From: Phallus indusiatus
Taxonomy: Eukaryota; Basidiomycota; Agaricomycetes; Phallales; Phallaceae
Length of the DNA stretch: 64,000 bases
NCBI GenBank assembly: GCA_027605045.1
Contig: JAQFWX010000045.1
Location: 124,001 to 188,000 of the forward strand
Direction: 5' to 3'
Both the position numbers and the translations under genes were made by a program. Shown here one piece after another: positions 44,285-57,471 of this stretch. How positions within the stretch are numbered: position 1 is the stretch's first letter; the number at the start of each line of letters is the position of its first letter. The notes beneath the pieces are model-generated. The model saw nothing but the letters and a program-made list of their open reading frames with translations, had not been told where the DNA came from and ran no database searches.

Positions 44285-47220
44285 TCATTCCTCCATGGAA
44301 ATATCGTCGGTTTTGGGAGTCGCATTGCCGTTTATAGAATGTTTGAATAGGGTAGCCCATTTAGGATAGACGCGTTTGTACAATGACAAGCATACCGTAT
44401 CCATTTGATTGACAGGACCATCAAAGTGGGCTTTGAAGTACCCATGGGTTCCAAGAGATTCCCGGATATGTCCTGATCGGCCGTATTTTGTATGCAGCTG
44501 AACGGGCGCAAAGTAATTAACATCGTCTTAAAAAGAATAATGAGCACTCGAAAATTTGCGCTTCCTTAGAAACCAGCGAACTTACCAGGATTAAAGAACA
44601 TGTATCGGACAGTCGCCGTCTTCTTGTGTACTTTGAATGGATGACCGGTCAGGATAATACGTTTGGCTATGATACGGGTAGTATCAGTATTCAAGAAGCT
44701 GCCAACAGCAACCAGTTTAGGGTCTAGGATCCGTTCGATTAATTTATTTCCATTTAACTTTATTCCACCCATCTCACCTTGGACATCAGCCGTTTCCTTC
44801 AAAAGCATGCAGGGTTGCTTTCCAAAGACTATAGGGGCGTATATTGTCGCCACGGATGTTACCCCGGGCTGTAAGAAGCGTTCAAACTTATGAACGTTGT
44901 TTGCTCCTTTGCCGCCCCCTCGCGTGAGTTGACTATAAATAGGATTGGTTCTAAATCGACGGGGTCCAACACATAACACCATGGGGTCCTGATTCGCCGG
45001 GATGAGCTGAAGGCTCATCGATAAAAGAAACTGACTATGCGTACCTTAGATTTCACTGGCATTGTATATTCAGTATTCCGTTGAACTGTGAAGTTGATGA
45101 TCGACATTTTGTGTTCGTGCTGGAAGAGCGAAAACAAAATCAAAGGGCCTGGTCTGTGGTCTTTGACAATATCTTCGGGAACATTCTTTAAATAGACAAT
45201 AACATTTGTCCCAGGCTATGGAAGAAAACATTACGATGAGTGAATATTAGCCAGATTTGGAGAACATACGTCAACAATATTTTCAGTCTCTTCCTCTGCT
45301 TTACGCCGGACGATTCGCTCAGTCCGGCGGTAGTCTTCAAACTGGAAGATCTTCGCATAATCCAGAGGTAGATTCTCATACGGATCCCAAGGACTTGTCC
45401 GGAACGATCGTAATCCTCTATATCGTTGAAATCGTTGACGGGCGGGAATGTCTTTAGGTGTGTCGATTTCATCGGGATATGCCATTTCATCCGCAGCTTC
45501 TCTTTCTCTCTTCCGCCAGTCTTCCAATCTTGTAATATAGTCAATACAAAAACGTTCAAAGGAAATGAGAAAACGCAAATTTGACGTACTGTTTGTCTTC
45601 TTCTTCCGGATCTAATTCCTCAAAGGCAACGTGCTTCGATTCAGATTCGTCAATCTCAGTGGCATCATGCACCGAAGCTGCATCCATCTCGAGATCATCA
45701 ATTTCTTCTTCAGATCCATTTTCGCTCCCTTCTGCTTCGTCTTGTTCATCTCCGTCGCCTTCTTCATCATCATCTTCCTCGTCATCCACAATCCAGGCAG
45801 CTTGGTATTGACTAGTCCCTTTGGGAACTCTTTTGACGACTTTCGGCGTCGTCCCAGCTTTGGCATCTGGCAACGCGTCGTCGGCCATCGGTTCATCATG
45901 AACTCCCTTCATTTCGTCTTCTGTCGGCCATGTCTGTTCATTTCCTATGGTATCAGGATCATTGACTGATATTAAGGAATCGGCATCGTCCGTCGCGGAC
46001 GCAACGAGAACAGGCTCAAGGTCCATGATTTCTGAACCACCTCTTCTACTAGCATTGGGTATTGATACGATCTAATCCTTTGTTTCAGCAAAGGGATGTT
46101 CAGGACTGCAAGCGGCGAAACATACCTTAGACTGTTGAAAATCACCATAATTGGGTATATGAACCAGCCGGTTAACGGATAAGGGCATTCCTCTGACAAT
46201 ACCGTTGATTTTTAGCACACCATTCTCAGAGCTGTCCCACTGAAGATCTGTCGCCAATATCCAGCTGCGTCCTTGGCGCCACTGAACTTCATAGGGTTTA
46301 CCTTCACAAAGAGATCGAAGGGCACTGATAGCATCGGCGGAATGGGTATCTTCCAAGTCGTAAACTCGTGATTGGGTTGGAACAAAGTAGCGGATAAATG
46401 ATAAAGGGATTTCAGAATCGGACCACGAGACTTGCGCTCCAGGGATGCTTGAATTTGTGTGATGTCCTCGGAATGAGAAGGTGTTACGACGGTAACCACT
46501 TCGGGAAGACCCTGTGCCTGAAGACATCTCAATAGTAGATCACCCCATTCGTCAACCTCTTGAACAGCAGACAATGCAAATACTACATAGTCAGCAACTT
46601 TGCAGGCGTCTAGAGCTGCGTATAGGGAACGATAGGGTAAGAGAATGAACTGGACAGATGTTTTAAAACGTTCAGCACTAGACAACTGTAAGATTTCTTA
46701 AGAGCGGGAAACAGACAAACAACGTACTTCATTCTCCATGTGCCGAACTCTGGACAAGCACTGCAATCCACATCCAAGGATCGCGCCAAATTTTCAACAG
46801 CATCTCGAGGATGAAGGTCATGACAAAGTGGAATGACAGCTACAATCCGTGGAGCTCCATTAACACCGTTAAAAATTCTTGTTGCAGCATTCAGAGCTTG
46901 ACGTTTCCGAATTTGTGCTTGTTTTGCTGTATTTCGTCTGTTCAACCGGGTTTGGGAGGCAGTGTTTAAAAGATTTGTTTTAGGGGTTGCTTTAGGTACA
47001 CGACCTAAAAAAATTTGGTTCCTTTTGTTATTAACTCTGTAAAAAATAGCGAATGGAATAAGAAATACCTTTGGCGCGATCTTTTGTGGCAGATTTTGTG
47101 GAATGCCTCGACTTAAAGGACTTGTTTTTCTGCAAAGTGCGACAATTAAAACTTAAGGCTATGTTGAAAGTCTAGTAAATATACCTGTTTTAGTGTCGGT
47201 CTGTGGTGATGTTGGCTCAT
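44285..47220 (-). CDS. TSR1: Ribosome-maturation factor TSR1
   Basis: GTPase-like but catalytically inactive factor of the late pre-40S particle, in nucleolus and cytoplasm. It starts [12 protein letters not shown] (47220-47218), then [20 protein letters not shown], the conserved basic N-terminus of Tsr1. Next are [20 protein letters not shown] and the GTPase-like domain starting [20 protein letters not shown], with no P-loop GKS/T. An AARP2CN region follows ([18 protein letters not shown] being part). Then comes a very acidic linker at about 45900-45640. The C-terminal beta-barrel part ([17 protein letters not shown]; [18 protein letters not shown]) ends [20 protein letters not shown] and [11 protein letters not shown], with the stop at 44287-44285. 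About eight short introns interrupt it. The length is normal for the family (about 800 residues). Its closest paralog is BMS1, excluded by the missing P-loop and the length. Confidence 0.92.
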
Positions 47221-47450
47221 CGCTGACTGACGTCGACTTTGCAGCGGCCAAAAAGACGAGATGACAAATGCCGCGGAATCAAAATGCGCCCTCAGCCAAA
47301 TACTTACCGACTGCCAGCCTTTGCCAGCACGTCGCATACGAATGTACAATGCAATTATTATCAGTAATGTAGCGATTGAAATCTAACAGCACGTTCTACT
47401 TTTACTTGTTCCACGCTTCGGATATTTTTCTTTCGGTCTTCCAGGCGTAT

Positions 47451-47821
47451 CTAGAGGACGATCTCAAGGAACAAAAGCCAGAGCACCCCCAAGTTACTCA
47501 GCCGGTTCACATGCAGGAGATGAGATGCAACTATCTTTGGATATCTTTCGACGTTGCTGTTGACGGCTCTTACTCTTTTGGGACGTTTGTTCTCTCGCAC
47601 TCGGTGATTTATGTCCTCCCGGCGCAGCTGCGCGACTGACCAATCAATAATCGATAATTCCCATTTTACATAAAACTCTTCTCGATTAATTCCTCTGGCG
47701 AGCAAGTTACTAAAAAAAGGTTGGACTAGCAAAACGGACATCGATTGGACCTTGAATGAGTCGTGGGTACCGACTCCAATACCTCTTCCTCGACTACAGG
47801 CACTGTAGGAGATGAAGCCAT
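47451..47821 (-). CDS. Small hypothetical protein
   Basis: The product is not recognised. An ATG at 47821-47819 opens MASSPTVPVVEEEVLESVPT. A GTCCAA...TTTTAG intron of about 43 bases joins in phase to SNLLARGINREEFY. From there the frame either runs on to a stop at 47451, or a very short 34-base intron switches to a Ser/Lys/Gln-rich frame (SPSAREQTSQKSKSRQQQRR) that stops near 47500. The acidic start and basic tail look protein-like. It lies between TSR1 and a divergent membrane-protein gene. It could be noise. Confidence 0.3.
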
Positions 47822-48018
47822 TTTGTAGAACAATTGTTATGCCCGATGACAATATAGTTGTAGCCCCTTATACGGCCTTATCAAATCAACCAGGAGATAC
47901 AGTCACCCGCGATTCTCACGAATCGACTGGCCTATCCTGATTTGCCTTAAATCGGCCAAGTACACATGTCGGAGGAGGGTCTCCGTCAAGCTGGCTTTTA
48001 CCTTTGTCAATTTGGGTG

Positions 48019-49612
48019 ATGTCTGCACCATTGCCTCCAGCGCTCGCTGCGACTTTTGAAGTAATCGCAGAGGGCATTGTTGACTTATACGCTACCAGAT
48101 ATTTCACGTGTAAGTTTACCTTTCCTTCCATAACCAAGTTTGTCTGATTGCGTCGTTTTAGTCGCTTGTATCACCGTCCTTCTTTATGATCATGTACTTC
48201 TCTTCCCAGAGGAAGTACGTTTCTGATGAATCTATCTTGTAATACATTTATTTACTCATCATCGCAGGTTCAGCTATTTTGGAGGGCAAAATGGAATTAT
48301 GTGAAGATCCTTTTCTTGTTCAATCGCTATTTCGTCCCTTTGGTCTTTATTGCCGTTTGTATAGGTAAGTTCACGTGGTATCATCTTTTTCGCTCGAGAA
48401 AGGTTTTAATTCTGAATAAGAAATGTCGGGGATCACTGGAATCACGTTTGGAAGTGAAGTAAGTGCTATCCTTGAGATATAGTCCACCTCGTGTCAGAAC
48501 TAACGACGTTGACATAGTTGTAAATATGTTTCAACAATGGTTATATGGTTTGTCGCTTATCTACCATGGCAACGACCCTTTTTTAGTTGCAAAGTATGGG
48601 TTACCTTTGATGCATTCCTGGCTATTCTTTCTCTTGGCACATCCCAAGGTACCGTCGTTGCCTGTCTGGATTAGCTTTGGTTACTGATTTATTATTCGTA
48701 CTAAGTTTTCATTATTTTGCGAGTGTATACACTATGGGACAACAAAAAATCTGTTTTGAAAGTCTTGTTTGCTGCGCTGCTCATCACATATCCTTCGACA
48801 GTGATTGTTATGGTCAAAGCGGCAACACAGTACATTCGTGAGTACTAATACACGATACATCCGAATATTTGAGCTCATACGCTTTATGTCCAGCTCAAAC
48901 TGCCTACTCGCCATTATTCAATTCTTGTATCATTTCATTTAAACCTGAGATTATTGCGATTGTATGGGCAGGCCCTATTGTTTTCGACATCACTGTATTT
49001 TTCTTCACTGTATGGAATGCTATCGACCGGCCCCGGGGTATGAGTACGACGATCACAAATTCTTTATATCGAGATGGTGTTATTTTGTGAGTGAATAAGT
49101 TTATTATTGAGATTAACCTTGTTCTAATATCTTATAGTTTCCTGGTACGTTACTCAATGTATATACCTCTCGAGTTGACCCAAAAGATTGATTCTTCTCA
49201 TTACAGATGCTGACGAGTGAGATTTGTTTCAGTATATGTTTGACTGGATGCTTATATGCTCTTAGGTCTTCGGGTCTTCAACATTGTAGTTATTGTCGTA
49301 GCACCTGTAAATATTTTCGGTCCTTAACCTGTATTTTTTTCTGATTAAATTTGTTCCAGCTACCTCTCATACAACTGGGTCTTTAGTGAGTCTAATGCAG
49401 AAACTCTATCTTCTTTGCTAAACGCTATTTTGTCAAGTTCCCTTTGGGCTTTGATGCTCGTAACCGTTCATCGCCTTATTCTGACACACCCCGTTGTGTA
49501 TGGCTCAGAATATCCCGATGAAATGCAATCAATTAACTCGGACTCGACTGAATCCGAGTATGAGATGTCGCCGTACTACCATTCCTATCCTAAAAATCAC
49601 ACCGACTGGTGA
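48019..49612 (+). CDS. DUF6533-like multipass membrane protein
   Basis: Uncharacterised membrane protein of a family expanded in mushroom-forming fungi. The start MSAPLPPALAATFEVIAEGI is at 48019. The N-terminal block, spliced from exons ending near 48118 and restarting near 48171, reads YFTVACITVLLYDHVLLFPE, then WRAKWNYVKILFLFNRYFVP. This matches the pattern of the DUF6533 domain (a Y-D-x-L-L-x-x-P-E-E turn followed by a W and a KILF-LNRY helix). Further hydrophobic exons around 48760-49470 give the remaining spans. The cytosolic tail is acidic and Ser-rich (MQSINSDSTESEYEMSPYYH) and ends at 49612. No signal peptide is seen. Several short introns are needed and the middle borders are approximate. 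Function unknown; no enzymatic motif is seen. Confidence 0.72.
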
Positions 49613-50980
49613 TACGGAATGAAAGAATGGAATGTATATAACATCATTGCTGTCAGATAGAACAATTTTGTATCCCTTCACATCATTATATCCACCTTCA
49701 TCTACATCTCAATGAAAATGTTAGAACTACGCCAAGTACTTAGCCGGTTTACTTTGTCGCCAATAGCGCGGTGCGCCAAGATGTCGGATTAGCGGAACTT
49801 TTATATGCAGTTGCACAGTCGGGTAGCTGAACGTCGTCTTTTCTCTCTCTTCCACCTTCAACCCAAGCATTGCCAGGTAATTATTGTCTCATTTATCGGT
49901 CTCGTGCGGGATGCATATTTCTAGTAATTTGCGTTCGACGCTGCAGTCTCTTAAGGGGTACATCGCCTAGTATCCTGAGGCTGTAGCAATGAGACAATTT
50001 TTTTACTCCGACTGACCTGTCAACCTTTTTTATCGCGCTCTAGTTGACTGACGTGTCCTTTTTTTAGGGGCAATCTTGAAGGGCTGTGTGATATATCTCT
50101 AATTTTCATATTGTGAGTATCGCTTTCATCATCTTTTTTAATGATGCAACCATTACGGATGTAAAAGGAGTAGTACTCCAATCGTCCGAGAGCGCAAAAA
50201 ACCATGTGGATTTTTCCGTTGCCTTCCTTCTGAAATTCTTTGCTATGCCTCCTTAAACATTGCTTGCTCAAATTTTTCTCACAGGCCGTAGGAATAATGC
50301 GAACGTAGTTTGTTATTGAGACAGTCTTGTGTATTTGTTATTCTGGGTCGAATCATGAACATGATGCTGATTTCATATTGTATGATATGACCGAGTGACA
50401 GCTGATTAGACTTTGTATTGATGTTTGCGTGTCTGAATCCTGCCCTCAAACAAGCCTTGCATTACGCATCCGACTCGGTGCATGTTCTCCTTAATAAACG
50501 GTTAATCATTTCAACTTGTACTGCTAGACTGCATTCTCCGACAAGTGTACAGTACTATACAGCCTTCGTTTGGCACGCGTACGTGACTGTGACCAAACCA
50601 AGTGCCAATATCGTCAATTACTTCACATGTTCACTGAACCTCGCTTGCGCTGACCGTCGCACCGCCTGGTCGAGGGAAAAAAAACCTGACTCAAGACGTA
50701 TTGAAAACATCGCTTTCAGAAGTAATCACAGTGCCCCCTCCAGAAAAATCTTTTTTTTGAGACATGCTTTAGCGTGGAGCTGACTCGCGCGCGCAAAGTT
50801 ACAAGCTTGCAATGCCGGTTATACCACGCATGCACTGCTTTTGGGAAGAGCTTCGATTTCTTCTTGTTGTGGCGTTTTCTATATATATTGTAAGATAGGA
50901 CAGGCTCACTTGTCATTTCACATTCACCTCCCAGTGGCAAACCCTTTGCACCAACTCCACACGTTTCGTGAAAAAGAAAA
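49613..50980. other. Intergenic, no gene seen
   Basis: About 1.4 kb between two plus-strand genes. It has scattered open stretches without splice context, and likely the promoter of the AAA ATPase gene close to 50980. No repeats or RNA genes were recognised. Confidence 0.4.
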
Positions 50981-53480
50981 ATGCGCCGATTCCTATCTGT
51001 ACGCTCAAGGCCACTTTCAATGCCGCCCAATGGCGTGAAGCCGCCGCAGAGTGATAGTCACACTGATGATCTGCCACCATCATCATCATCTCCCGTCGCT
51101 GACAATGATCGTGTGGCATCCAATTCCACTCCTATCGAGAAAGTCCAGGATGTCTCTGCGGAGTCGGATACCGGCACTGTGCAGGCGTCGTCGCCACTCA
51201 TCCCACTTCAGCCGGCGTACTTGAAAATCAAGAAAGTCGATCACTTTTACAGTCGGTGGCAGAAGAAATGGAAGTACACGACTACCGGATCGAACATCAT
51301 CCCCGAAATGCGGTTTGTGCCGTCCGATGCTAAAGATGAATGGCAGCAGTTTTGTTTCGTTGTTGTGAGAGAAATACCGGATGATACAAAACAATCGCCG
51401 TATTTCAGGATCGTCGTGAAAAGTCCATACTTGTTGCAGGCCTGTAAAGATGTCATTGGAGAAGTCGTCGGTGTCTCTTGGAATGCGGTTCCGCTCACGG
51501 TATGGCATTTGAATTCTTCATGCTTTGATGTGCTGATGACGTATGCAACCCGTAGCTCAATCCTGTCCTGATATTAACGTTCTTCCCTGACTTCGTTGCG
51601 TATCGGGATGAGCTACGTTCAAAAAAGAATCGGGACAGGGAAGAAAAGAATCTGGTAGACACCGTTGATACTCTCATCAGTTACTTCCTCAAGGATTATC
51701 GGTCAACCATCGCTTCCATCAAAAACCTTACCGCCCATGGTGAAATCACGTTCGAACTTTTATATGCCGTGCTGGTCCCAAGGTCGATTATGCTCGCACG
51801 TAACACAGTTACCAATGAGCTTCAAGCACTTCAATTGTATTCGTCCGCTTTGGTGGTTGAAAACGGAACGCCTTTTTATAATATCGTGTTAGAGGCGATA
51901 GACGTCGATGACTCGGAAGTTACTCATATTAACGGATATCGGCGGATTCAGACAAGAGCGATTATTCCATACTTTGATGGAACACTCAAAATTACGTCGT
52001 TGGATGTGTATCCTCTTTCGTACCATCCGGATCACGAGAATTTACACCAGACTTTGCTTGAGCGAGGCAAAAAGTGGGTTAAGTATGCTGGTGGTATTCA
52101 TCATCTACATTACGAAGGAACTGGTGCCGTAAGAATCGATGGAAAGGTTCTCAAATATAATGTATGCTATAAAGATGAGCTGTTATTCCTGAATACTAAC
52201 ATTCTGTAATAGTTGAATTCTCGAGTTATGGTTGATAGAGGTGATAATTTTACCTCTTTATCATGTATAATCTGGACTTATTGTTGTTGCAACAGCTAAT
52301 TTCCGGAGACTAAACCCGAATTACGACTTCCCGAAACCTAAACCTCAAATACCGCTTGCGATACCTGATTCCACGCGGAGAAGACCCTCAAGGCTACCAG
52401 CAGCCTCTCCATCTTCTCCATCTATCGCGGATACGTCAATTCCGCTGCTCGCGACGGAGAATTATGTGCCATCATCAATGGCCGAATTGACGGACGAGGA
52501 ACTTATTTTAGCAAGCCCCATATTGTATGCCTTCAGTTTATCAGACAAGCTATGGCGTGAGTCGCGATCAATTATCTTGAAAATGGTGTTTTTAATTTCT
52601 TTTAATACAGTGGAGCTCAATGTTGACAAGATTAAAGACATTGAGTGGGACGAGGATGCTTTTGACAATCTTGTCTTACCTGCAGATAGAAAAATGCTCC
52701 TTAAATCTCTTATTGAGGCGCACAATCAACAGCTTGGGTTTGATGATTTCATTAAAGGAAAAGGGAGGGGTCTCGTGGTCAATCTTTTCGGTTCCCCCGG
52801 TGTTGGAAAAACGTTGTCCGCCGAGGCAACTAGTGAACGTGAGTTATTCAATTAAATTGTAGTTGAGTGAAGTGTGAAATTTTTTTTCGACGTTAGATGT
52901 CAAACGACCACTGTATATAGTTGGAGCTGGTGACCTTGGAACCAGCGCCGCTAAACTTGACACCAATTTACAAAGTGTATTCGACCTGGCGACGTCATGG
53001 AAAGCCATCGTTCTCATCGACGAAGCAGACGTGTTTTTAGAGGAGCGAAGTCTTCACGATCTAGAACGAAACGCAATGGTCGCAGTATTTTTACGTCATG
53101 TGGAATACTATCCTGCCATTTTATTCCTGACTACAAATCGTGTCAGAGCATTCGACGACGCGTTCCTTTCGCGTATTCATATCGCACTGCATTTCCATGA
53201 CCTATCTCGAGATGCTCGAGCTGCTGTTTGGAAGGCTTTCCTTCTGAGAGCGGGCGTTACTATCGGACATAATGCTGATGTGACCGAGGATCAGTTGGAC
53301 AAGTTGACGGACAAGGATATCAATGGACGACAAGTCAAGAATGCTGTCAAGACGGCTAGCTCACTCGCCGTGAGCCGAGGAGAGAAGCTCGGTTATAAGC
53401 ACTTTAGTGAGGTGCTGAATGTCATGGAGCAGTTTAGGACAGAATTTGAGACGATGAGGAATAGTGGGATGTATGTATAA
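50981..53480 (+). CDS. AAA+ ATPase with fungal-type N-terminal domain
   Basis: ATP-driven remodelling protein of a fungal AAA family; substrate unknown. It starts MRRFLSVRSRPLSMPPNGVK, followed by a Ser/Pro-rich region. A globular N-terminal domain spans about 51200-52200, containing SYFLKDYRSTIASIKNLTAH, FELLYAVLVPRSIMLARN and YFDGTLKITSLDVYPLSYHP. These resemble the DUF7025-type region found before AAA domains in such proteins. The ATPase core has Walker A NLFGSPGVGKTLSAEATSE near 52780-52838, a sensor region GDLGTSAAKLDTNLQSVF, and Walker B AIVLIDEADVFLEER near 53007-53050. The sensor-1 segment is LFLTTNRVRAFDDAFLSRIH. The C-terminus ends MRNSGMYV at 53480. Introns lie near 51499-51558, 52150-52290, 52559-52611 and 52839-52895. 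Catalytic residues look intact. Confidence 0.87.
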
Positions 53481-54605
53481 GGACTATCTGTCTGGCATTT
53501 TAGGAATTGGAAATGTATTATCGATATCACTGTTGTTTCGTTATAAATTGGGATCGGGATATGCATCAGTGGCGTGACTATGTACATTGGGTCAGGTACT
53601 TGTCTCCCTTCCGTTGCTGTGCATCATATATATGATCGATGATGATCCCTTTCGTCATAAACATGTTGGCGCTTCAACGCCAGAACGTACCTCGAGATGA
53701 TAAAGAAAATTATATGAGGTATATGATGTGATTTCGGCGAAGACACAGTTTTGCAGATATATTTTCTTGGCCCGAGCCTCGAGACGCCTGAATATTGTAT
53801 GAATTCATGGCGTTCTTCTGGCGAAGATTAATCTGCCGGTCATTTAAAAATGACGGCCGTTAGGGTCAAAGAACATAGACAGTGCCAGGCCTATTGGCTG
53901 TGCGGAACGCTCGGCTGCTATTTTTGCGATGATAATTGAACTTTGCACGAGGCTTTTAATTAGCTGCCACACTTTGCAACCCAACTAACCCGATGAAAAA
54001 CCGGGACCCACTCCATGTTGTATGTATATTTGTTGATGTGAACGAGGCTTACGGCTTTTGTGTAAGACTGATCGGGGTGATTCAATGGTCGTGACCTTCG
54101 TGACACCACGTATGCCGAGATGCCGCGCTGTTTGATTACAACAGCCTTTCTTGGCAGCTCACTGAATGGGACCGTGGACAGGATCCAATTTCTCGCGCAC
54201 TGCAAGGCAATATGGACCGGGCGTTGGAATTCGGGCTGTTTTCGTACCTGCATAACTCCAAGACAAAGTAAGAAAAAGGTGCATTTACACAATGAAACTT
54301 TCACGAAAGTCACGGAAACCGCGGCCAGCTCTCAACACACCACGATTGCATTCCAAGGCGGCACTTTTTTTTCTTGTTTCCCGGCACCGGCGTTGCCATT
54401 AGGACCCTAATATAAACAGCACCTATTCCATCCCTTGCCCTCCTCCTCCTACATCCCCTTCCCCCTTGGCTTTTGTCTTGTAACGTTACATTACACTCCA
54501 TCCCTTCTTTATAAAACATTTTCCCCCTCTTTTATTTTCCCAACATCGCTTCAGTTTTCTAGCGAGCACACTCATTTTTCTTGGATTTAGTTCGCCAGCG
54601 TCACA
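53481..54605. other. Intergenic upstream of the glyoxal oxidase gene
   Basis: 1.1 kb containing the promoter of the oxidase gene at its right end (see the TATA-like sites) and the 3' UTR of the AAA gene at its left. The last 200 bases are C/T-rich. No other gene is seen. Confidence 0.45.
54410..54516 (+). promoter_or_regulatory. TATA-like boxes and pyrimidine-rich leader of the glyoxal oxidase gene
   Basis: Two TATA-like sites lie upstream of the ATG at 54606: TATAAACA at 54411-54418 and TATAAAAC at 54510-54517. Both are followed by long C/T-rich tracts, a common start-site setting in fungal genes with strong inducible expression. The more upstream site leaves a leader of roughly 150 bases; which one is used cannot be told from sequence. 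Confidence 0.4.
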
Positions 54606-57471
54606 ATGTTTTTCCTCGCATTTTTAGTCTTTTCAACAGCTGCCTTCGCCAAAGCAGCCAATCCCGGTCAACCAGCCTCTTCCGGTCTGCCTGGTCAGTT
54701 TAAATTAGTCGGTGACAGTCTGGTTAGCGCACAGCAAGTAAAAATCAAACTTTATGCATCCGTTTGCTTTACCATCGCTTATAATTCTCTTTTCTAAATA
54801 CATAGGCATTTCTCGGCACCCCAAAACTGTGTTCATAGTGGACAAAACAGAGAATAATCCTACTCAAATCGGCGGGCATCCTGCATGGGCAGCCAGTACG
54901 TCGACTTTTTCGATCATGAGTCTGACCAAGTGTTAAACTTCGATTTTTTCAAGGATATGCGCTTGATACAAACACTGCCTCTCCGATGGACATCGTAACA
55001 AACACTTTCTGTGCCGGTGGTAATGTTCTTGGCAACGGAACATGGATAAATGTTGGCGGGAATCAAGCTGTCACTTTCGGAGGCGCAACAGCAGCTAGCC
55101 AAACAGGAGGAGGGCCATATGATGACCCGGATGGTGGCTTTTCGTATGTGCTTTAGACTTTCTTCTGGTTTATTGACGTGTGTAATTGACTTTACATATA
55201 GCATTCGGTACGCATAATGTCCATTGATTTGCTCGCGTTTCCACCTAATTCACGTATTTAGACTGCTCGACCCCTGTGACGACCAGTCTTGCAATTGGAT
55301 TGTACCGCCTAATCTTGATCTAACAACTCGCCGATGGTATCCGACAGTAGAGAGTTTAGAAGATGGTTCAGTCATCATTGTGAGTAGACAATGAATCTAG
55401 TATACTTTGATACTAAAGAAAAAACTTACAGATCGGTGGAGATAGTAAGCTTCGGAATCTAACAATTAACAGTAGCAAATCTTAATATGATCTTGCTTCA
55501 ATTAGGTTTCGGCGGTAGGTGAACTGCGTCGCTGTTTTAGAGTTGTATTCTGATGTCAATCGTATTAGGATTTGTCAATTCTAAACAACTTAACAATCCG
55601 ACTTTCGAGTATTTCCCCCGAAAACAGATGGAGCAGTTGAAATGGACTTTTTGACAACTACACTTGTTCGTATCTTCACCCTATCAGTCTACTTAATCTA
55701 ATATGCTACAGCCGGCAAATCTCTATCCTATAACCTTTCTCCTCCCTTCTGGTGGGCTACTATTATCTCCGATCTTTTCGCACACTCATTATTATTCAGG
55801 GCTTTTATACATCCAAGCGAACTGGGGTACTATTTTATTTGACTATAAGGCCAACAATTTCACTGGTGAGGAAACTCCTCTTCCGGATGTCCCAGATGCG
55901 GTGAGGTAGGCATTGTAGACTTCCTTTCATGGTATATGCGTTAATTTTCGCCTGTAGAACGTATCCGGCGAGCGGAGGATCTGCCATGCTCCCCCTTACT
56001 CCTGCTAATAACTGGACGGCCACTTTACTATTTTGCGGTGGCACGGTAAGTCGATTGATAGGAAATATTTTGTGTTGTTTTCACAGCTGAATATTCCAGA
56101 ACCTGCAACCGAATGAATGGGATGTCAGTAACGATCTTGCGCAGTATGTTTCTTTTCGTCATGTTTAAGTTTTTTTTTTGGGAACTGATGGTGGTTTGTT
56201 AGAACCCCAACTTCAACCAGCTGTGTACGGATTACGCCTGACGTATCCGCCAGCTATACAAAGGACGATCCTCTCCCCGTCGGTCGTGTTATGACAAGTC
56301 TAGTCCTTCTTCCCGATCAAACCATATTTGTTGTCAATGGTGCCAATGAAGGTATGTGCTTTCAGGTATTAATGTTTGTGACTTGTACTGAGATACTTTT
56401 TAAGGTGTAGCAGGATATGGAAACGACAGTATGTCCTCCGATCATAACTCGGGTTCTCTTATTCTAATGAACACGTTTCAGGCTGGGCAGTCGGACGCAG
56501 CTATGCCCAAAATCCTGTTTTCCAACCTCTCGTCTATAATCCTAATAGCCCTCGAGGTTCACGTTTTTCTGCACAAGGTCTCAGTCCGTCAAACATTCCT
56601 CGACTGTATCACAGCGTAGCACTTTTACTTGCAGATGGTTTGTCTTCTCTTCTTTCATTTCGGAAGATTCATTTCTTAATGATATCTTGGTTCAGGTTCG
56701 GTATTTGTATCGGGTTCTAATCCCAATCCCGATTACACTGTTGGCCCAAGTGTTCAGTTCCCAACCGAGTATCGCGTTGAACAGTTTTATCCGTGGTATT
56801 ATAATGAACCAAGACCCGAACCTCAAGGGTTGCCCCAGACTTTATCATATGGTGGACCCTATTTCAATGTTACACTGTCTTCGGAGAGTTTGAATGGCCA
56901 GACGAACAATCTCCAAAATACCACTGTAATCTTGATTCGTCAGGGGTTCTCCACTCATGCTTTGGTATTTGGGAAATTTTCCTTCTCACGTGCAGTATCG
57001 AGTCTCACCATTATGATATTTTAGTCCATGGGTCAACGATTGGTACAGCTAGATAGCACTTACACAGCCAATGCAGATGGAAGCGCGACCCTGCATGTCA
57101 GTCAGTTACCTCCAAACCCAGCTATTCTTACACCGGGACCTGCATGTGCGTATTTTTCATTCATCATTCAGTATGGAGTGAAACCAAAGAAAAATCTGAT
57201 ATTTGTAGTCCTTTTTGTTGTCGTAAATGGCGTCCCGAGTATCGGTGCTCAGGTGATGTGCGGATCTGGTAGTATTGGCGAACAACCTGTCTTCGATGCA
57301 GCATCACTTCCTCCGCCAAGTCTCGTTGTCAAAACTAACGACTCCAACGCTCCCGCGAAACCAAATACTACTAGCTCTGCAGCCCGAGTAGAACATTCTA
57401 TCTTCACAAGCATCATTGTTACCTCATTTTCTTTAGCGAGTACTTTTATTCTATTCTGGACATTATCATGA
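54606..57471 (+). CDS. Copper-radical oxidase, glyoxal-oxidase type (AA5_1), with C-terminal hydrophobic tail
   Basis: Extracellular enzyme oxidising small aldehydes and producing H2O2 for peroxidases. It starts MFFLAFLVFSTAAFAKA, a signal peptide. The N-terminal region has PKTVFIVDKTENNPTQIGGH and FCAGGNVLGNGTWINVGGN. SCNWIVP then TRRWYPTVESLEDGSVIIIG are kelch-like blades of the propeller. The copper-site Tyr-His pair is in NIPRLYHSVALLLADGSVFV near 56590-56705. The distal histidine is in IRQGFSTHAL near 56935-56962. The C-terminal domain ends near QVMCGSGSIGEQPV. A Ser/Asn-rich linker and a hydrophobic stretch (IIVTSFSLASTFILFWTLS) at the very C-terminus look like a GPI-attachment or membrane tail. 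About fifteen short introns occur. The next gene, convergent, is PIG-U. Confidence 0.9.

Noticed and set aside
45581..45811. Ser-rich plus-strand open frame
   Set aside because: Mirror image of the Asp/Glu-rich linker of TSR1 (GAT/GAA codons read in reverse as ATC/TTC/TCA).
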